Assembly (NCBI RefSeq): GCF_002931055.1
Contig: NZ_PSXX01000002.1
Coordinates: forward strand, 310,001-374,000
DNA from: Pseudoclavibacter sp. AY1H1
Lineage (GTDB): Bacteria; Actinomycetota; Actinomycetes; Actinomycetales; Microbacteriaceae
DNA: 64,000 nt
Reading direction: 5' to 3'
Both the position numbers and the translations under genes were made by a program. This document shows positions 34,655 to 41,773 of the stretch, piece after piece. The notes under the pieces are model-generated. The model saw only the letters and a program-made list of their open reading frames with translations. It was not told the DNA's origin and ran no database searches. Numbering within the stretch: the stretch's first letter is position 1; each line of letters begins with the position of its first letter.

Positions 34655-35457
34655 TGCACGACCTCGTTGGCCAGGAGCACGACGCCGCACTGGGTGCGCT
34701 GACCCGCGGCGTCCTCGTCGCAGTCCAGCTCGAAGCTCACCCACTGGGTGCCTTCCGTGGTGAGGCCACTCGCGTTTCCCACAAGCGTTGCGAGCTCGAC
34801 GGTCACGAGGGCGTAGCCTTCGTCGGCGTCGTTGTAGCTCGGCTCCCAGCTCGGCCAGGACACGTGCTGTCCGTCGACGCGCACCGAACGCACCTCAGAC
34901 GTCATCCACCCACCGTTCTGCCACATCTGCTCGAACGCCGATTCGGCCGGCAGGAACTTGCCACCGCGATTGAGCGCGGACTTCTCCCGGAAGGCTGCAT
35001 CCACGAAGCTCTCGCCACCGTTCGCTGCGGTGGGGCCGACGTAGGAGTCCGTGGGCTGCGTGAAGGTGACGAAGTTCTCGAGCACGCGATCGCGCGTTGC
35101 CTGACCGGTGTTGTAGTTCGTCAGCGCCAGCGCTGCCGCCGATGCGTATGCTGCGGGGTCTCCCGTGACGGGCGGCATGACGAGCCCGTCGACCGTGCGC
35201 TGCAGCTCCCCCGAGGGCGCCGCAGAGGGCGCGTCGGGCGTCGCGCGCACACCGACGGGGGTCTGCTCCGGTGCCGGGGCGGCAGTGGCGGTCGAGGTGC
35301 CCGTCGGGCTGGCCTCGCCGCTGGTCCGGTTCCAATTCATGAGCAGCGCCGCCAACGCGATGATGAGCGACACGGTGAGCGCGACGAACAGCAGCTGCAC
35401 GTTGCGCGAGCGGCGCAGCTCGCGCAGGCGGTCGCGGAAAGTGGTGGGCGTGGTCAT
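34651..35457 (-). CDS. VirB8/TcpC-like bitopic membrane protein
   Basis: 268 residues. Short basic cytoplasmic N-terminus (FRDRLRELRRSRN), one membrane segment (VQLLFVALTVSLIIALAALL), a Thr/Ala/Pro-rich linker, then an extracellular alpha/beta domain (residues about 95-265) with ALALTNYNTGQATRDRVLEN, typical of NTF2-like folds in VirB8 and TcpC. Two Cys near the C-terminus (LDCDED, TQCGVV). Start ATG 35457 overlaps the sigma-like gene stop; the end overlaps the peptidase start (GTGA). Function inferred from topology and position. Confidence 0.65.
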   Translation of the reverse strand: MTTPTTFRDRLRELRRSRNVQLLFVALTVSLIIALAALLMNWNRTSGEASPTGTSTATAAPAPEQTPVGVRATPDAPSAAPSGELQRTVDGLVMPPVTGDPAAYASAAALALTNYNTGQATRDRVLENFVTFTQPTDSYVGPTAANGGESFVDAAFREKSALNRGGKFLPAESAFEQMWQNGGWMTSEVRSVRVDGQHVSWPSWEPSYNDADEGYALVTVELATLVGNASGLTTEGTQWVSFELDCDEDAAGQRTQCGVVLLANEVVQ

Positions 35458-36242
35458 GAGAACTCCCGAGTCAGTGAGCGTTGGTCGAGGACGGTGAGGG
35501 CGATGTCGAGGAGCTCTCGGACGCGCTTGATGAGGCGGTAGGCGGATGACGCGGACACGTCGAGTTCTGCCCCAAGGGCGTCCATGGACGCGGCTTCCAG
35601 CTCGACGCGCAGCAGCAGCGGCAGCACGCGGTCGGCGTCGAACACGTCCAGCGGGACACACGTCGCCGCAGTTGCTCGAAGGGCCGCGGGTGAGGTCGGC
35701 AATGGCGCATCCTGGGCGGCGCGAACGACGCGTCCGATGGCTTCGCACCGCTGGCGCACGGCCTGCACCTTGCGCAGGGAGAGGCCGTGGCGTTCAGCGA
35801 CATCCCTGGGGTGCTCATCGGTGAGGGCGAGATCGAGCATCACGTCCCAGTCCTCGTCCCCCACGAACCCCGCGACCCGCTGCATCCAGTCGACCTGGTC
35901 GTAGCGGTCCGTCATCAGCTGCAGCGGATCCGTCGACGAGTGCTGGCTGTGGATGCGGTTCGTCTCGGCGCTGTCCGAGATGCGACGAGCTCGACTCGCG
36001 TCTGCCAGCACTTTGCGGATCATGTTGTGGCAGATGCCCCACACCCACGCCTCGACCTGGCCACGAGCCGCGTCGAACGTGGCGAGCTTCTTCCACGCCT
36101 CGATCAGCGTCAGCGAGAGCACGTCGTCGACCAGGTGGTCCGGAACACGTGCACCGACCCGTCCACGGCACTCCTCCACGGCCCGCTGCAGGGTCTCAAC
36201 GCTGGGCGAGGCCACTCCGGGCCGTTCGGCTGCGAGCGTCAT
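35454..36242 (-). CDS. Sigma-70-like (ECF-like) regulatory protein
   Basis: 262 residues. A sigma region-2-like segment is visible at about 40-85: VLSLTLIEAWKKLATFDAAR followed by VEAWVWGICHNMIRKVLADA. A region-4-like helix-turn-helix follows (LTDEHPRDVAERHGLSLRKV), and a second HTH-like stretch lies near the end (LGAELDVSASSAYRLIKRVR). It may be a sigma factor for the transfer operon or a degenerate relative acting as regulator. ATG 36242 overlaps the previous stop by one base (TGATG), so it is coupled to the initiator-like gene. Confidence 0.7.
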   Translation of the reverse strand: MTLAAERPGVASPSVETLQRAVEECRGRVGARVPDHLVDDVLSLTLIEAWKKLATFDAARGQVEAWVWGICHNMIRKVLADASRARRISDSAETNRIHSQHSSTDPLQLMTDRYDQVDWMQRVAGFVGDEDWDVMLDLALTDEHPRDVAERHGLSLRKVQAVRQRCEAIGRVVRAAQDAPLPTSPAALRATAATCVPLDVFDADRVLPLLLRVELEAASMDALGAELDVSASSAYRLIKRVRELLDIALTVLDQRSLTREFS

Positions 36243-37537
36243 CAGGACACCGCCTGACGGTTCGCGGATGCGGCAACGTCGCAGCGGCGGCACAGGATCG
36301 TGCCCGCCGCGATCGTCCCGACCCGATACGGGGTCGGCAGCGCCCAGTCGTGCCCGGACGACTCGCACACCTCAGCCGCCTCGGCCTGGGCCGCAGCCCG
36401 CGCCTCGTGCAGCTGGGCCTCGCGGATCCCGCAGCGGTCGCAGCCGCGGTCGTCGGCGGCACCGACCACGAAGCGGTGACCACGTTCCTCGCAGGTCCGC
36501 AGCGCGGCGTTCGCGGTGGTCCCGAACCCGGTCTGCGCGGGACGCGCCATGGGGGCCGAGACTGGTGCTGCGGTGAGCGGGAAGTTGCGAACAAACGTGG
36601 CGAGGTCGGCGGACAGGGCTGAGGCCACATAGCCGTCGCGGTGCTTGATCGGCGTCCCGGAGAGACGTGCTCGCTTGAGGACTTCCACGGTCGCCGCGAC
36701 CAGATCGAAGCGAGGAACGCTGGAGTGCTGGCGAGCGATGCGCTCGAGCACGGCACGGGCATCGACGCGAACCCCGGCGAGCTGCGCACGGCCAGCAGCT
36801 AGATCCACGAACCAAGAGCTCAGATCCGAATCATCATCATCCGGCGAAGCCGCGACGACTCCTGGGGTTGACTCGTTAACTGATGATGATTGATCTTGGT
36901 TTTCTTTATCTTGGTCTTCTTTAAGAGGCGGGAAACCCAACGTCGGATTTCCCTCCTTGGGTTGTCCACAGGCGGCGGCAACCCTCGGCGGGTTTTCCTC
37001 CGTGGCTTCTGCCGCGCCCTGGTGCGGAACAAGCCTTGGCGGGTTTTCCTCCATGGCTTCACGCGAGGTCGTCGCGGCAACCCTTGGCGGAAAATCCTCC
37101 TTGGCTTGTCCACAGGCTCCGGCAACCCTTGGCGGGTTTTCCTCCGTGGCTTCACGGGAGATGGTTTGGGCGCTCATCTCGACTGGTTTGAGCGGGTCAA
37201 GGAGTCGGAACTGCTTGAGTCGATGACCGCCGATGGGACGCCCCTGGGCGTCCTTCGACCCCGCTGGGTAGACGTAGTCCAGCACCTCGAGGAACCCTTG
37301 CTCCTCGAGGCAGCGACGGGCTTTCAGGAACGCGTCCTTACCCAGCCCGAGCTGCTCTCGCACCGACGTCTGTGTGAGCCGGTAGCCGGTCTTGTGGGAG
37401 CGGATGAACAGGTAAATAGAGAGCGGGTTGCCGACGATCTTCGGGTACCGCACCCACCAGTTGCGCACCTGAGAGAACTCGCGGTCGATCGCCAGCTCCT
37501 CGCGCAGAAACTCTCCCTGCAGGGGTTCTTCGGTCAC
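36242..37537 (-). CDS. Replication-initiator-like protein with internal peptide repeats and two zinc-finger-like motifs
   Basis: 431 residues, start GTG 37537 with AAGGGA five bases upstream; upstream in-frame codons lack such a site. N-terminal winged helix: VRNWWVRYPKIVGNPLSIYL then YRLTQTSVREQLGLGKDAFL, as in plasmid initiators. Residues about 130-205 contain five degenerate copies of an EENPPRVA-type peptide repeat encoded by 33-base DNA repeats. The C-terminus has two C-x4-H-x(n)-C-x2-C motifs (CEERGHRF...CDRCG and CESSGHDW...CRRC) suggesting zinc binding. Two DnaA boxes lie inside the gene. It would initiate replication of the excised element; this is inference from the layout. Confidence 0.65.
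   Translation of the reverse strand: MTEEPLQGEFLREELAIDREFSQVRNWWVRYPKIVGNPLSIYLFIRSHKTGYRLTQTSVREQLGLGKDAFLKARRCLEEQGFLEVLDYVYPAGSKDAQGRPIGGHRLKQFRLLDPLKPVEMSAQTISREATEENPPRVAGACGQAKEDFPPRVAATTSREAMEENPPRLVPHQGAAEATEENPPRVAAACGQPKEGNPTLGFPPLKEDQDKENQDQSSSVNESTPGVVAASPDDDDSDLSSWFVDLAAGRAQLAGVRVDARAVLERIARQHSSVPRFDLVAATVEVLKRARLSGTPIKHRDGYVASALSADLATFVRNFPLTAAPVSAPMARPAQTGFGTTANAALRTCEERGHRFVVGAADDRGCDRCGIREAQLHEARAAAQAEAAEVCESSGHDWALPTPYRVGTIAAGTILCRRCDVAASANRQAVS
36932..37153. repeat. Five iteron-like ~33-base direct repeats with two DnaA boxes
   Basis: Copies begin near 36932, 36977, 37028, 37076 and 37121, spaced 45, 51, 48 and 45 bases. The shared plus-strand core is GGCAACCCTTGGCGGGTTTT followed by CCTCCGTGGCTTC; the first and fourth copies diverge most. 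TTGTCCACA, an actinobacterial-type DnaA box, occurs at 36962-36970 and 37106-37114, directly next to the two most divergent copies. All lie inside the initiator-like gene, and the multiples of three preserve its frame. A replication origin embedded in the rep gene is the favoured explanation. Confidence 0.65.
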
Positions 37538-37583
37538 TATCTGTCCCTTGATGAGTCGATGGATGCGGAGCGTTCGGCCGGTC

Positions 37584-38390
37584 TCAGCGGCCAGGGTTAG
37601 ACGCTCGGTGGCGCATGCTGTGCCGCTGCAGCGCGATGGTTCCGGGCTCGGTGCGACGCACCGCGCCAAGCAGCCGTCGGGCGTCGCTGCGGTCTCCCCG
37701 AAGTCGGTATGGGCCTGCAGGCAGCACGCGGATAGGGTGCTCGATGGCGTCCATCCCTCGAAGCGGGTTCGTCAGCCCCATCCAGACCCGCGAAGGCAGG
37801 AACATTCGACCGTTGAGCGTCTCCCCGGTCGACCGGACGAACGTGACCTGAACGCCGTCGACGAGGCGACGCACGGCAGTCTCGTCGTCGTAGAAGTTGC
37901 GGCGCACCGTCGCGACGAGGTCGTGCTGCGACGCCGTGAGCGGGCGTCCAGCCAGGCGGGCCGTTTCCTCGGTGCCGACGTCGTGGGAGGTGCCCTGCGC
38001 CCAGATCAAGTCCAGATCGCTGCGCACAGCGAGGGTGACCACCTCGTGCCCGTCGAGCGCGTCGCTGCTGGCCACGGTCCGAGCGACCACGAGCGCGAGG
38101 CGGCGGGCCTCCCACGGCAACCGAACGTCCGACCGGACTCGGCTGTGCTCGTAGGACTCCTGCTCGAGCACCCAGGGCGCGGTCTCGTGCGCGGATCCCG
38201 AAGCTGGGATACACCGGAGCACGTCGACATGCTGCGGGCGCGGATCGCTGGCGCCGATGGCGGGTCCGATCTCGACGTGCTGGAGCACGTTGCCGACTTC
38301 GTGCACGTCTGCCAGCTCGAGCGCGCGTCGGTCCGAGTCAGCTCGAGACGTGGGCGCGGCTGGCTTGTCGGCGCGGGCGAATCGGATCAT
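37584..38390 (-). CDS. Hypothetical conjugative-element protein
   Basis: 268 residues, soluble, no recognisable motif. The first ~100 residues are charged. The middle has SDALDGHEVVTLAVRSDLDL and EETARLAGRPLTASQHDLVA, and the C-terminal third contains FVRSTGETLNGRMFLPSRVW and RVLPAGPYRLRGDRSDARRL, resembling a compact beta domain. ATG 38390 with weak GGAGCC upstream. It ends 46 bases before the initiator-like gene. Third-position G/C bias supports real coding on this strand. Confidence 0.6.
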   Translation of the reverse strand: MIRFARADKPAAPTSRADSDRRALELADVHEVGNVLQHVEIGPAIGASDPRPQHVDVLRCIPASGSAHETAPWVLEQESYEHSRVRSDVRLPWEARRLALVVARTVASSDALDGHEVVTLAVRSDLDLIWAQGTSHDVGTEETARLAGRPLTASQHDLVATVRRNFYDDETAVRRLVDGVQVTFVRSTGETLNGRMFLPSRVWMGLTNPLRGMDAIEHPIRVLPAGPYRLRGDRSDARRLLGAVRRTEPGTIALQRHSMRHRASNPGR

Positions 38391-38437
38391 TGGTGGCTCC
38401 CAGGTCTTGGTGGCGGTGGCGATAGGTGCGGGCCTGG

Positions 38438-39196
38438 CTAATGCCGTGAGAAGCGGTGAGCTGCGCGTTCGGCGTGCAGCACCGAGTCGGCGGCGGCTTC
38501 GATGCGGCGCGCGATCGCGTCGCCGTCTGCCGCGATCGCGCGCTCGCGCGTGCTCACGAGGCCGAGGAGCATGGCGAGCTGCATTAGCTCCCCTTCGCTG
38601 AGCTCGAACGCGTACGTCGCGGAAGTCGCAGCGGGTGCGGCCTCGAGAGGCGGAGTGCCGCTGCTCGTGGCGAGAGTTCGGGTGGCGCGGGAAAGGTAGT
38701 CGAAGCCGTCGAGCGCGAGCGTGTCTGCGGGTGAGCCTTCGCTGTAGTCGGCGGGCTCCCAGGTCATCGGGAGGCGCGTCCGCTCGTGTGCCTGCTCAGC
38801 GAGCGTGCGGATCAGGGTGTTCTCGAACTGCCAGGCTCCGCCCGGGAGTCCGCTGATGTTCAGCGCCTCGATTGAGGCGGTGATGCCGTGCTCCCGGAAC
38901 ACGTCCTGCGCGGCGAGCCGATACAGCTCGAGGTACTCGCGCTGATCCTCAACGTGGCGGCGCAGGATTTCCGCCTCGAGCCACGCGAGTTCCTGCGCCT
39001 CGGCGGCGGGGAGCTCGTGGTCGTAGGACCGCGCACGAAGCTCGCCGCGCTGCAACCGCGCCTGCGCGTTCAAGCCGAGCTGCTCGAAGCGGCGGTCGAC
39101 GTGCACGCCGAGGACGATCGGTTCCGTGCGGGCGCGTAGCGCGACGAGCTCGGGCAGTTCGATTGGTGCGGTCGTGGTGGGTGTTGCTGTGGTCAT
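38438..39196 (-). CDS. Hypothetical conjugative-element protein, helical
   Basis: 252 residues, soluble and strongly helical (ARLQRGELRARSYDHELPAA, AQELAWLEAEILRRHVEDQR, EYLELYRLAAQDVFREHG). The C-terminus (AFELSEGELMQLAMLLGLVS, then TRERAIAADGDAIARRIEAA) is also helical. No Cys or motif of known enzymes. ATG 39196 follows GAGGGGGCG. Position between the DUF2637 protein and initiator-like genes suggests a role in replication control or partition, but nothing in the sequence proves it. Confidence 0.6.
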   Translation of the reverse strand: MTTATPTTTAPIELPELVALRARTEPIVLGVHVDRRFEQLGLNAQARLQRGELRARSYDHELPAAEAQELAWLEAEILRRHVEDQREYLELYRLAAQDVFREHGITASIEALNISGLPGGAWQFENTLIRTLAEQAHERTRLPMTWEPADYSEGSPADTLALDGFDYLSRATRTLATSSGTPPLEAAPAATSATYAFELSEGELMQLAMLLGLVSTRERAIAADGDAIARRIEAAADSVLHAERAAHRFSRH

Positions 39197-39252
39197 GACG
39201 CCCCCTCATTGGCGTGCCGGACGCAGCGCGCTCGGCTGGTATTGGCCCTGCC

Positions 39253-40233
39253 CTAAGAGGCAGGGAGTTCGCGGTACTGCGCGAGCTTTCGACGCCCGGT
39301 GCGCTCGGACACATTCAGCAGCGCCGCGACAGCTTTCGCCGTCAGCTCCCCGCCCTGCTCGTCGTGTGCTCGGATCAGTTCCAGGTCCGGCGATGACGTA
39401 GTCTCGGCGCGAGTGGTCGCCACCTGGGCGACCGTCTGCGCGAGAATCGGCGCACGCTCGTCGCCGAACGTGGCCGGTTCGACGGGCGCGGGCTGGCGCA
39501 CGCCCTGAGCGGAGAACCGCTCGGGCACCTGCAGGAAGTCCGCCAGGTCCGGATCCGGCGTCTCAACGGCGGCCTTGGTCGACTCGTGCACGGGGGCGAC
39601 GATCCGGGCTGATCCGATCTCGTGCTCAGTGCTAGCGCGAGGCGCTTCCTGCTCCCTAGCGATGCGTGTCTCGGGAACCGCAGCGTGCGAGGTCGTGCTC
39701 CGGGCCGATCCCAGGGCTGGAATCAGCGCGGACACCAGCTCGAGCTGCTCCTCGTCCACTAGCGTCACCGGGGGCAGTTCCTGGGCTGGGGCGACTTCGA
39801 GCGGCTCGGGGCGTTGCGAGATCATGACTACGAGCAAGTGCGAGGCGATGAGCAACGCCACGGGTGGCACCGACGCCACGGTGACCGCGATCCAATCCGC
39901 GACCACCACAACCCCCGGCGCGAGCGTCTGCACATGCAGGGCGTTTCCCGCGACCGAGACGACCGCAAACACCCCGAGAGCCATCCACGGGTACAGCTGC
40001 ACACGTCCAGGGCGGGCGCTGAACGAGAACGCGGCCAACGTGGCGACGACGATGAAGCCGTCGACAATGACCGGCCATAGGAACGCCAAATGCTCCGGAA
40101 CCCCGGACGCTACGGCGAGTTCCGCCAGTGCGCTGAAGGAGAGCGCGAAGCTCGACCCTGCCAACACGAACACGCCCGTCGCGACCGTCCACGCCAAGAC
40201 GGGTGAAGTCGAGCGCACCGAGACGCCGCTCAC
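39253..40233 (-). CDS. DUF2637 (SpdA/SpdB-like) membrane protein with C-terminal HTH
   Basis: 326 residues, GTG 40233 with GGGGAAG eight bases upstream and GTGA overlap with the small gene before it. Residues 1-130 hold four membrane segments, including FVLAGSSFALSFSALAELAV, FLWPVIVDGFIVVATLAAFS, WMALGVFAVVSVAGNALHVQ and VASVPPVALLIASHLLVVMI, the DUF2637 signature. These proteins are common in actinobacterial conjugative plasmids and elements as spread-type genes. The C-terminal ~50 residues (GGELTAKAVAALLNVSERTG, then RRKLAQYREL) form a helix-turn-helix, linking membrane and DNA. The linker is long and probably disordered. Confidence 0.75.
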   Translation of the reverse strand: MSGVSVRSTSPVLAWTVATGVFVLAGSSFALSFSALAELAVASGVPEHLAFLWPVIVDGFIVVATLAAFSFSARPGRVQLYPWMALGVFAVVSVAGNALHVQTLAPGVVVVADWIAVTVASVPPVALLIASHLLVVMISQRPEPLEVAPAQELPPVTLVDEEQLELVSALIPALGSARSTTSHAAVPETRIAREQEAPRASTEHEIGSARIVAPVHESTKAAVETPDPDLADFLQVPERFSAQGVRQPAPVEPATFGDERAPILAQTVAQVATTRAETTSSPDLELIRAHDEQGGELTAKAVAALLNVSERTGRRKLAQYRELPAS

Positions 40234-40379
40234 GAGAGCTTCCCCAATGATCCAACCCACATGGCTGGAAGACTTGGAAGGTCAGGGCCGTCGAGCAGCA
40301 GCACCAGCGCCCCAGTGACCATCACCACGATCGCGAACGCACAGAACACGATGACCGCGATTTCCCGACCGCCGCTCAC
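40230..40379 (-). CDS. 49-residue single-pass membrane protein
   Basis: Too short to be noticed by length filters. GTG 40377-40379 overlaps the stop of the preceding gene as GTGA, and its own TGA overlaps the GTG of the DUF2637 gene as GTGA. The product has one membrane segment (IAVIVFCAFAIVVMVTGALV). The two perfect stop/start overlaps and placement inside the operon support it as a real gene. Small spread-type proteins next to Spd genes are known from Streptomyces plasmids; the function here is unknown. Confidence 0.6.
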   Translation of the reverse strand: MSGGREIAVIVFCAFAIVVMVTGALVLLLDGPDLPSLPAMWVGSLGKLS

Positions 40380-40591
40380 CGCGTCACCGCCGATCCGCCA
40401 GCTGGACGGTACTTCTCGAGGCTGCCATTCGCTGCCAGGGCACCGGCACCAACCAGGAGCGCGACACCTGCCGCTGCGATCAATGAGCCGTTCGTCTGAC
40501 CTATGAAAGCCAGCGCAACTGCGGCAAGAACCGAAAGGCCTGCGAGCGTCAGCGTGACGTTGTTCAGGACGTTGAAGGTGCGGGAGCTCAT
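40376..40591 (-). CDS. Small membrane protein (71 residues)
   Basis: Two hydrophobic segments, LTLAGLSVLAAVALAFIGQT (about 15-34) and SLIAAAGVALLVGAGALAAN (about 36-55), with a polar tail. ATG 40591 overlaps the Xis-like stop (ATGA), and its stop overlaps the next small gene (GTGA). Part of the first block of the operon. No family is recognised. Confidence 0.6.
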   Translation of the reverse strand: MSSRTFNVLNNVTLTLAGLSVLAAVALAFIGQTNGSLIAAAGVALLVGAGALAANGSLEKYRPAGGSAVTR

Positions 40592-40788
40592 GCCTGCTTC
40601 ACCGCTTCGATCTGCTCATCGGTGAAAGCAATGTCGAGGGCACCCTCGAGCTCCTGGCGTGAGATGCGCCAGTTGCCGCCGAAAAGCTGTCTAGCCGGGA
40701 GCTTCTGGCTCTTGATCCAGCGGCGCACCGTGATGGGTGTGACTTCAAGGAGCGCCGCTACCTGGGCGACAGTCAAGTTCTGAGGCAT
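40588..40788 (-). CDS. MerR/excisionase-type helix-turn-helix protein (Xis-like)
   Basis: 66 residues: NLTVAQVAALLEVTPITVRR followed by WIKSQKLPARQLFGGNWRIS is the winged helix-turn-helix of the SinR/excisionase family. It is the first gene of the leftward operon, 95 bases from the divergent repressor gene, and close to the tRNA attachment site. An excisionase role (directing excision) or operon activator role is inferred. No ribosome-binding site of note; ATG 40788. Confidence 0.72.
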   Translation of the reverse strand: MPQNLTVAQVAALLEVTPITVRRWIKSQKLPARQLFGGNWRISRQELEGALDIAFTDEQIEAVKQA

Positions 40789-40882
40789 AGATGCAAGCTA
40801 ACACAAAAGATCAGATTGATATGCGCGCGCACATGAGCATCTAAAGCACCACGTCCGGTGGCAGTACGGTACGATTCGAGCT

Positions 40883-41200
40883 ATGAGCATCGCAAATGAG
40901 CCTCAGCTAGACGAACGCGACCTGACGTCCGAACGAATCGTGGCACTGCTGTGGCGAAAGCGGATGCGACAGATCGATCTGTCGGCTGCGATCGGCGTTG
41001 CCCAACCAAACCTGAGCGCGAAGCTGCGTGGTGCTCGTCGCTGGTACCTCTTTGAGATCGTTGGCATCGCGCAAGCGCTCGGCACGTCCGTCGCGTATCT
41101 CATCGGTGAGACGGATGACGACGCGCCGTTGCGTTCGACCGCTGATCAGCAGGGAGAAGGGTGGGCCCGGTGGGGCTCGAACCCACGACCCGCGGATTAA
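40883..41200 (+). CDS. XRE-family helix-turn-helix repressor reaching into the tRNA-Lys
   Basis: 105 residues. Helix-turn-helix at about 18-70: IVALLWRKRMRQIDLSAAIG, then VAQPNLSAKLRGARRW, with GIAQALGTSVAYLIGETDDD, typical of phage and element repressors. ATG 40883. It is divergent from the Xis-like gene, forming the classic control switch of integrative elements. The last ~14 codons (GWARWGSNPRPAD) and the stop are encoded by the antisense strand of the tRNA 3' half, so the C-terminus depends on the attachment site sequence. Confidence 0.75.
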   Translation: MSIANEPQLDERDLTSERIVALLWRKRMRQIDLSAAIGVAQPNLSAKLRGARRWYLFEIVGIAQALGTSVAYLIGETDDDAPLRSTADQQGEGWARWGSNPRPAD

Positions 41201-41234
41201 AAGTCCGATGCTCTGCCAACTGAGCTACAGGCCC
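41162..41234 (-). tRNA. tRNA-Lys (anticodon UUU), element attachment site
   Basis: Cloverleaf on the minus strand. Acceptor 5' GGGCCTG pairs with 3' CGGGCCC (one G-U), discriminator A; D arm GCTC/GAGC; anticodon loop CTTTTAA (anticodon TTT); T arm GTGGG-TTCGAGC-CCCAC. CCA is not encoded. Pair 27-43 is a U-C mismatch. The 3' end faces the conjugative element, the usual orientation for tRNA-targeted integration. Confidence 0.93.
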
Positions 41235-41341
41235 CACAGTCGCCTGGCGTGCGGCGACCGTGGGGAATCCTATCGCGAATCGAGACCTCGCCTCTGCTCA
41301 GGCGGCCCCCATATGTCGGCGGCCGGGGTCATACTCTCGTC

Positions 41342-41773
41342 ATGGCAGATACGAAGACGAAGCCGTCCGACGTCTCACCCGATCTCCTCATCGATCAGGC
41401 AGAGCCCGCGGGGCGACGCGAGGACGCGCGCATCCTGAAGGAGATCATGGATCGGGTCACGGGCGAGGAAGCCGTCGTGTGGGGTCCCACGATGATCGGC
41501 TACGGCCGCTATCGCTACACGTACGAGAGCGGCCATTCCGGCGAGGCGATGATCCTCGGATTCGCCCCACGCAAAGCCTCGATGTCGATCTACGGACTCC
41601 AGATGTGGGCCTCAGAGGGACTCCTCGAGCAGCTCGGCAAGGCGAAGCTCGGCAAGGACTGCATCTGGGTGGGGCGGTTCTCGTCGCTCAATCTCGAGGT
41701 GCTCGAAGAGCTGGTTCGACTCGCCTGGTCGCGGCGGGAGGACCTGCAAGCAATGTTCCCGGGGGATGCCTGA
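41342..41773 (+). CDS. DUF1801 domain protein
   Basis: A 143-residue member of the DUF1801 (YdhG-like) family: short protein with EAVVWGPTMIGYGRYRYTYE, GFAPRKASMSIYG and GKDCIWVGRFSSLNLEVLEE, all diagnostic. The family's function is not established. First chromosomal gene after the tRNA. It overlaps the convergent membrane protein by 86 bases. Confidence 0.85.
   Translation: MADTKTKPSDVSPDLLIDQAEPAGRREDARILKEIMDRVTGEEAVVWGPTMIGYGRYRYTYESGHSGEAMILGFAPRKASMSIYGLQMWASEGLLEQLGKAKLGKDCIWVGRFSSLNLEVLEELVRLAWSRREDLQAMFPGDA

Noticed and set aside
36932-37153. CRISPR-like interpretation of the five spaced repeats
   Set aside because: Repeats are degenerate, spacers are only 12-18 bases and in-frame coding, and no cas genes are present.
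36890-37600. Plus-strand open frame across the initiator repeats
   Set aside because: Repeats are readable on both strands, but the initiator frame has the winged-helix and zinc motifs and a ribosome-binding site.
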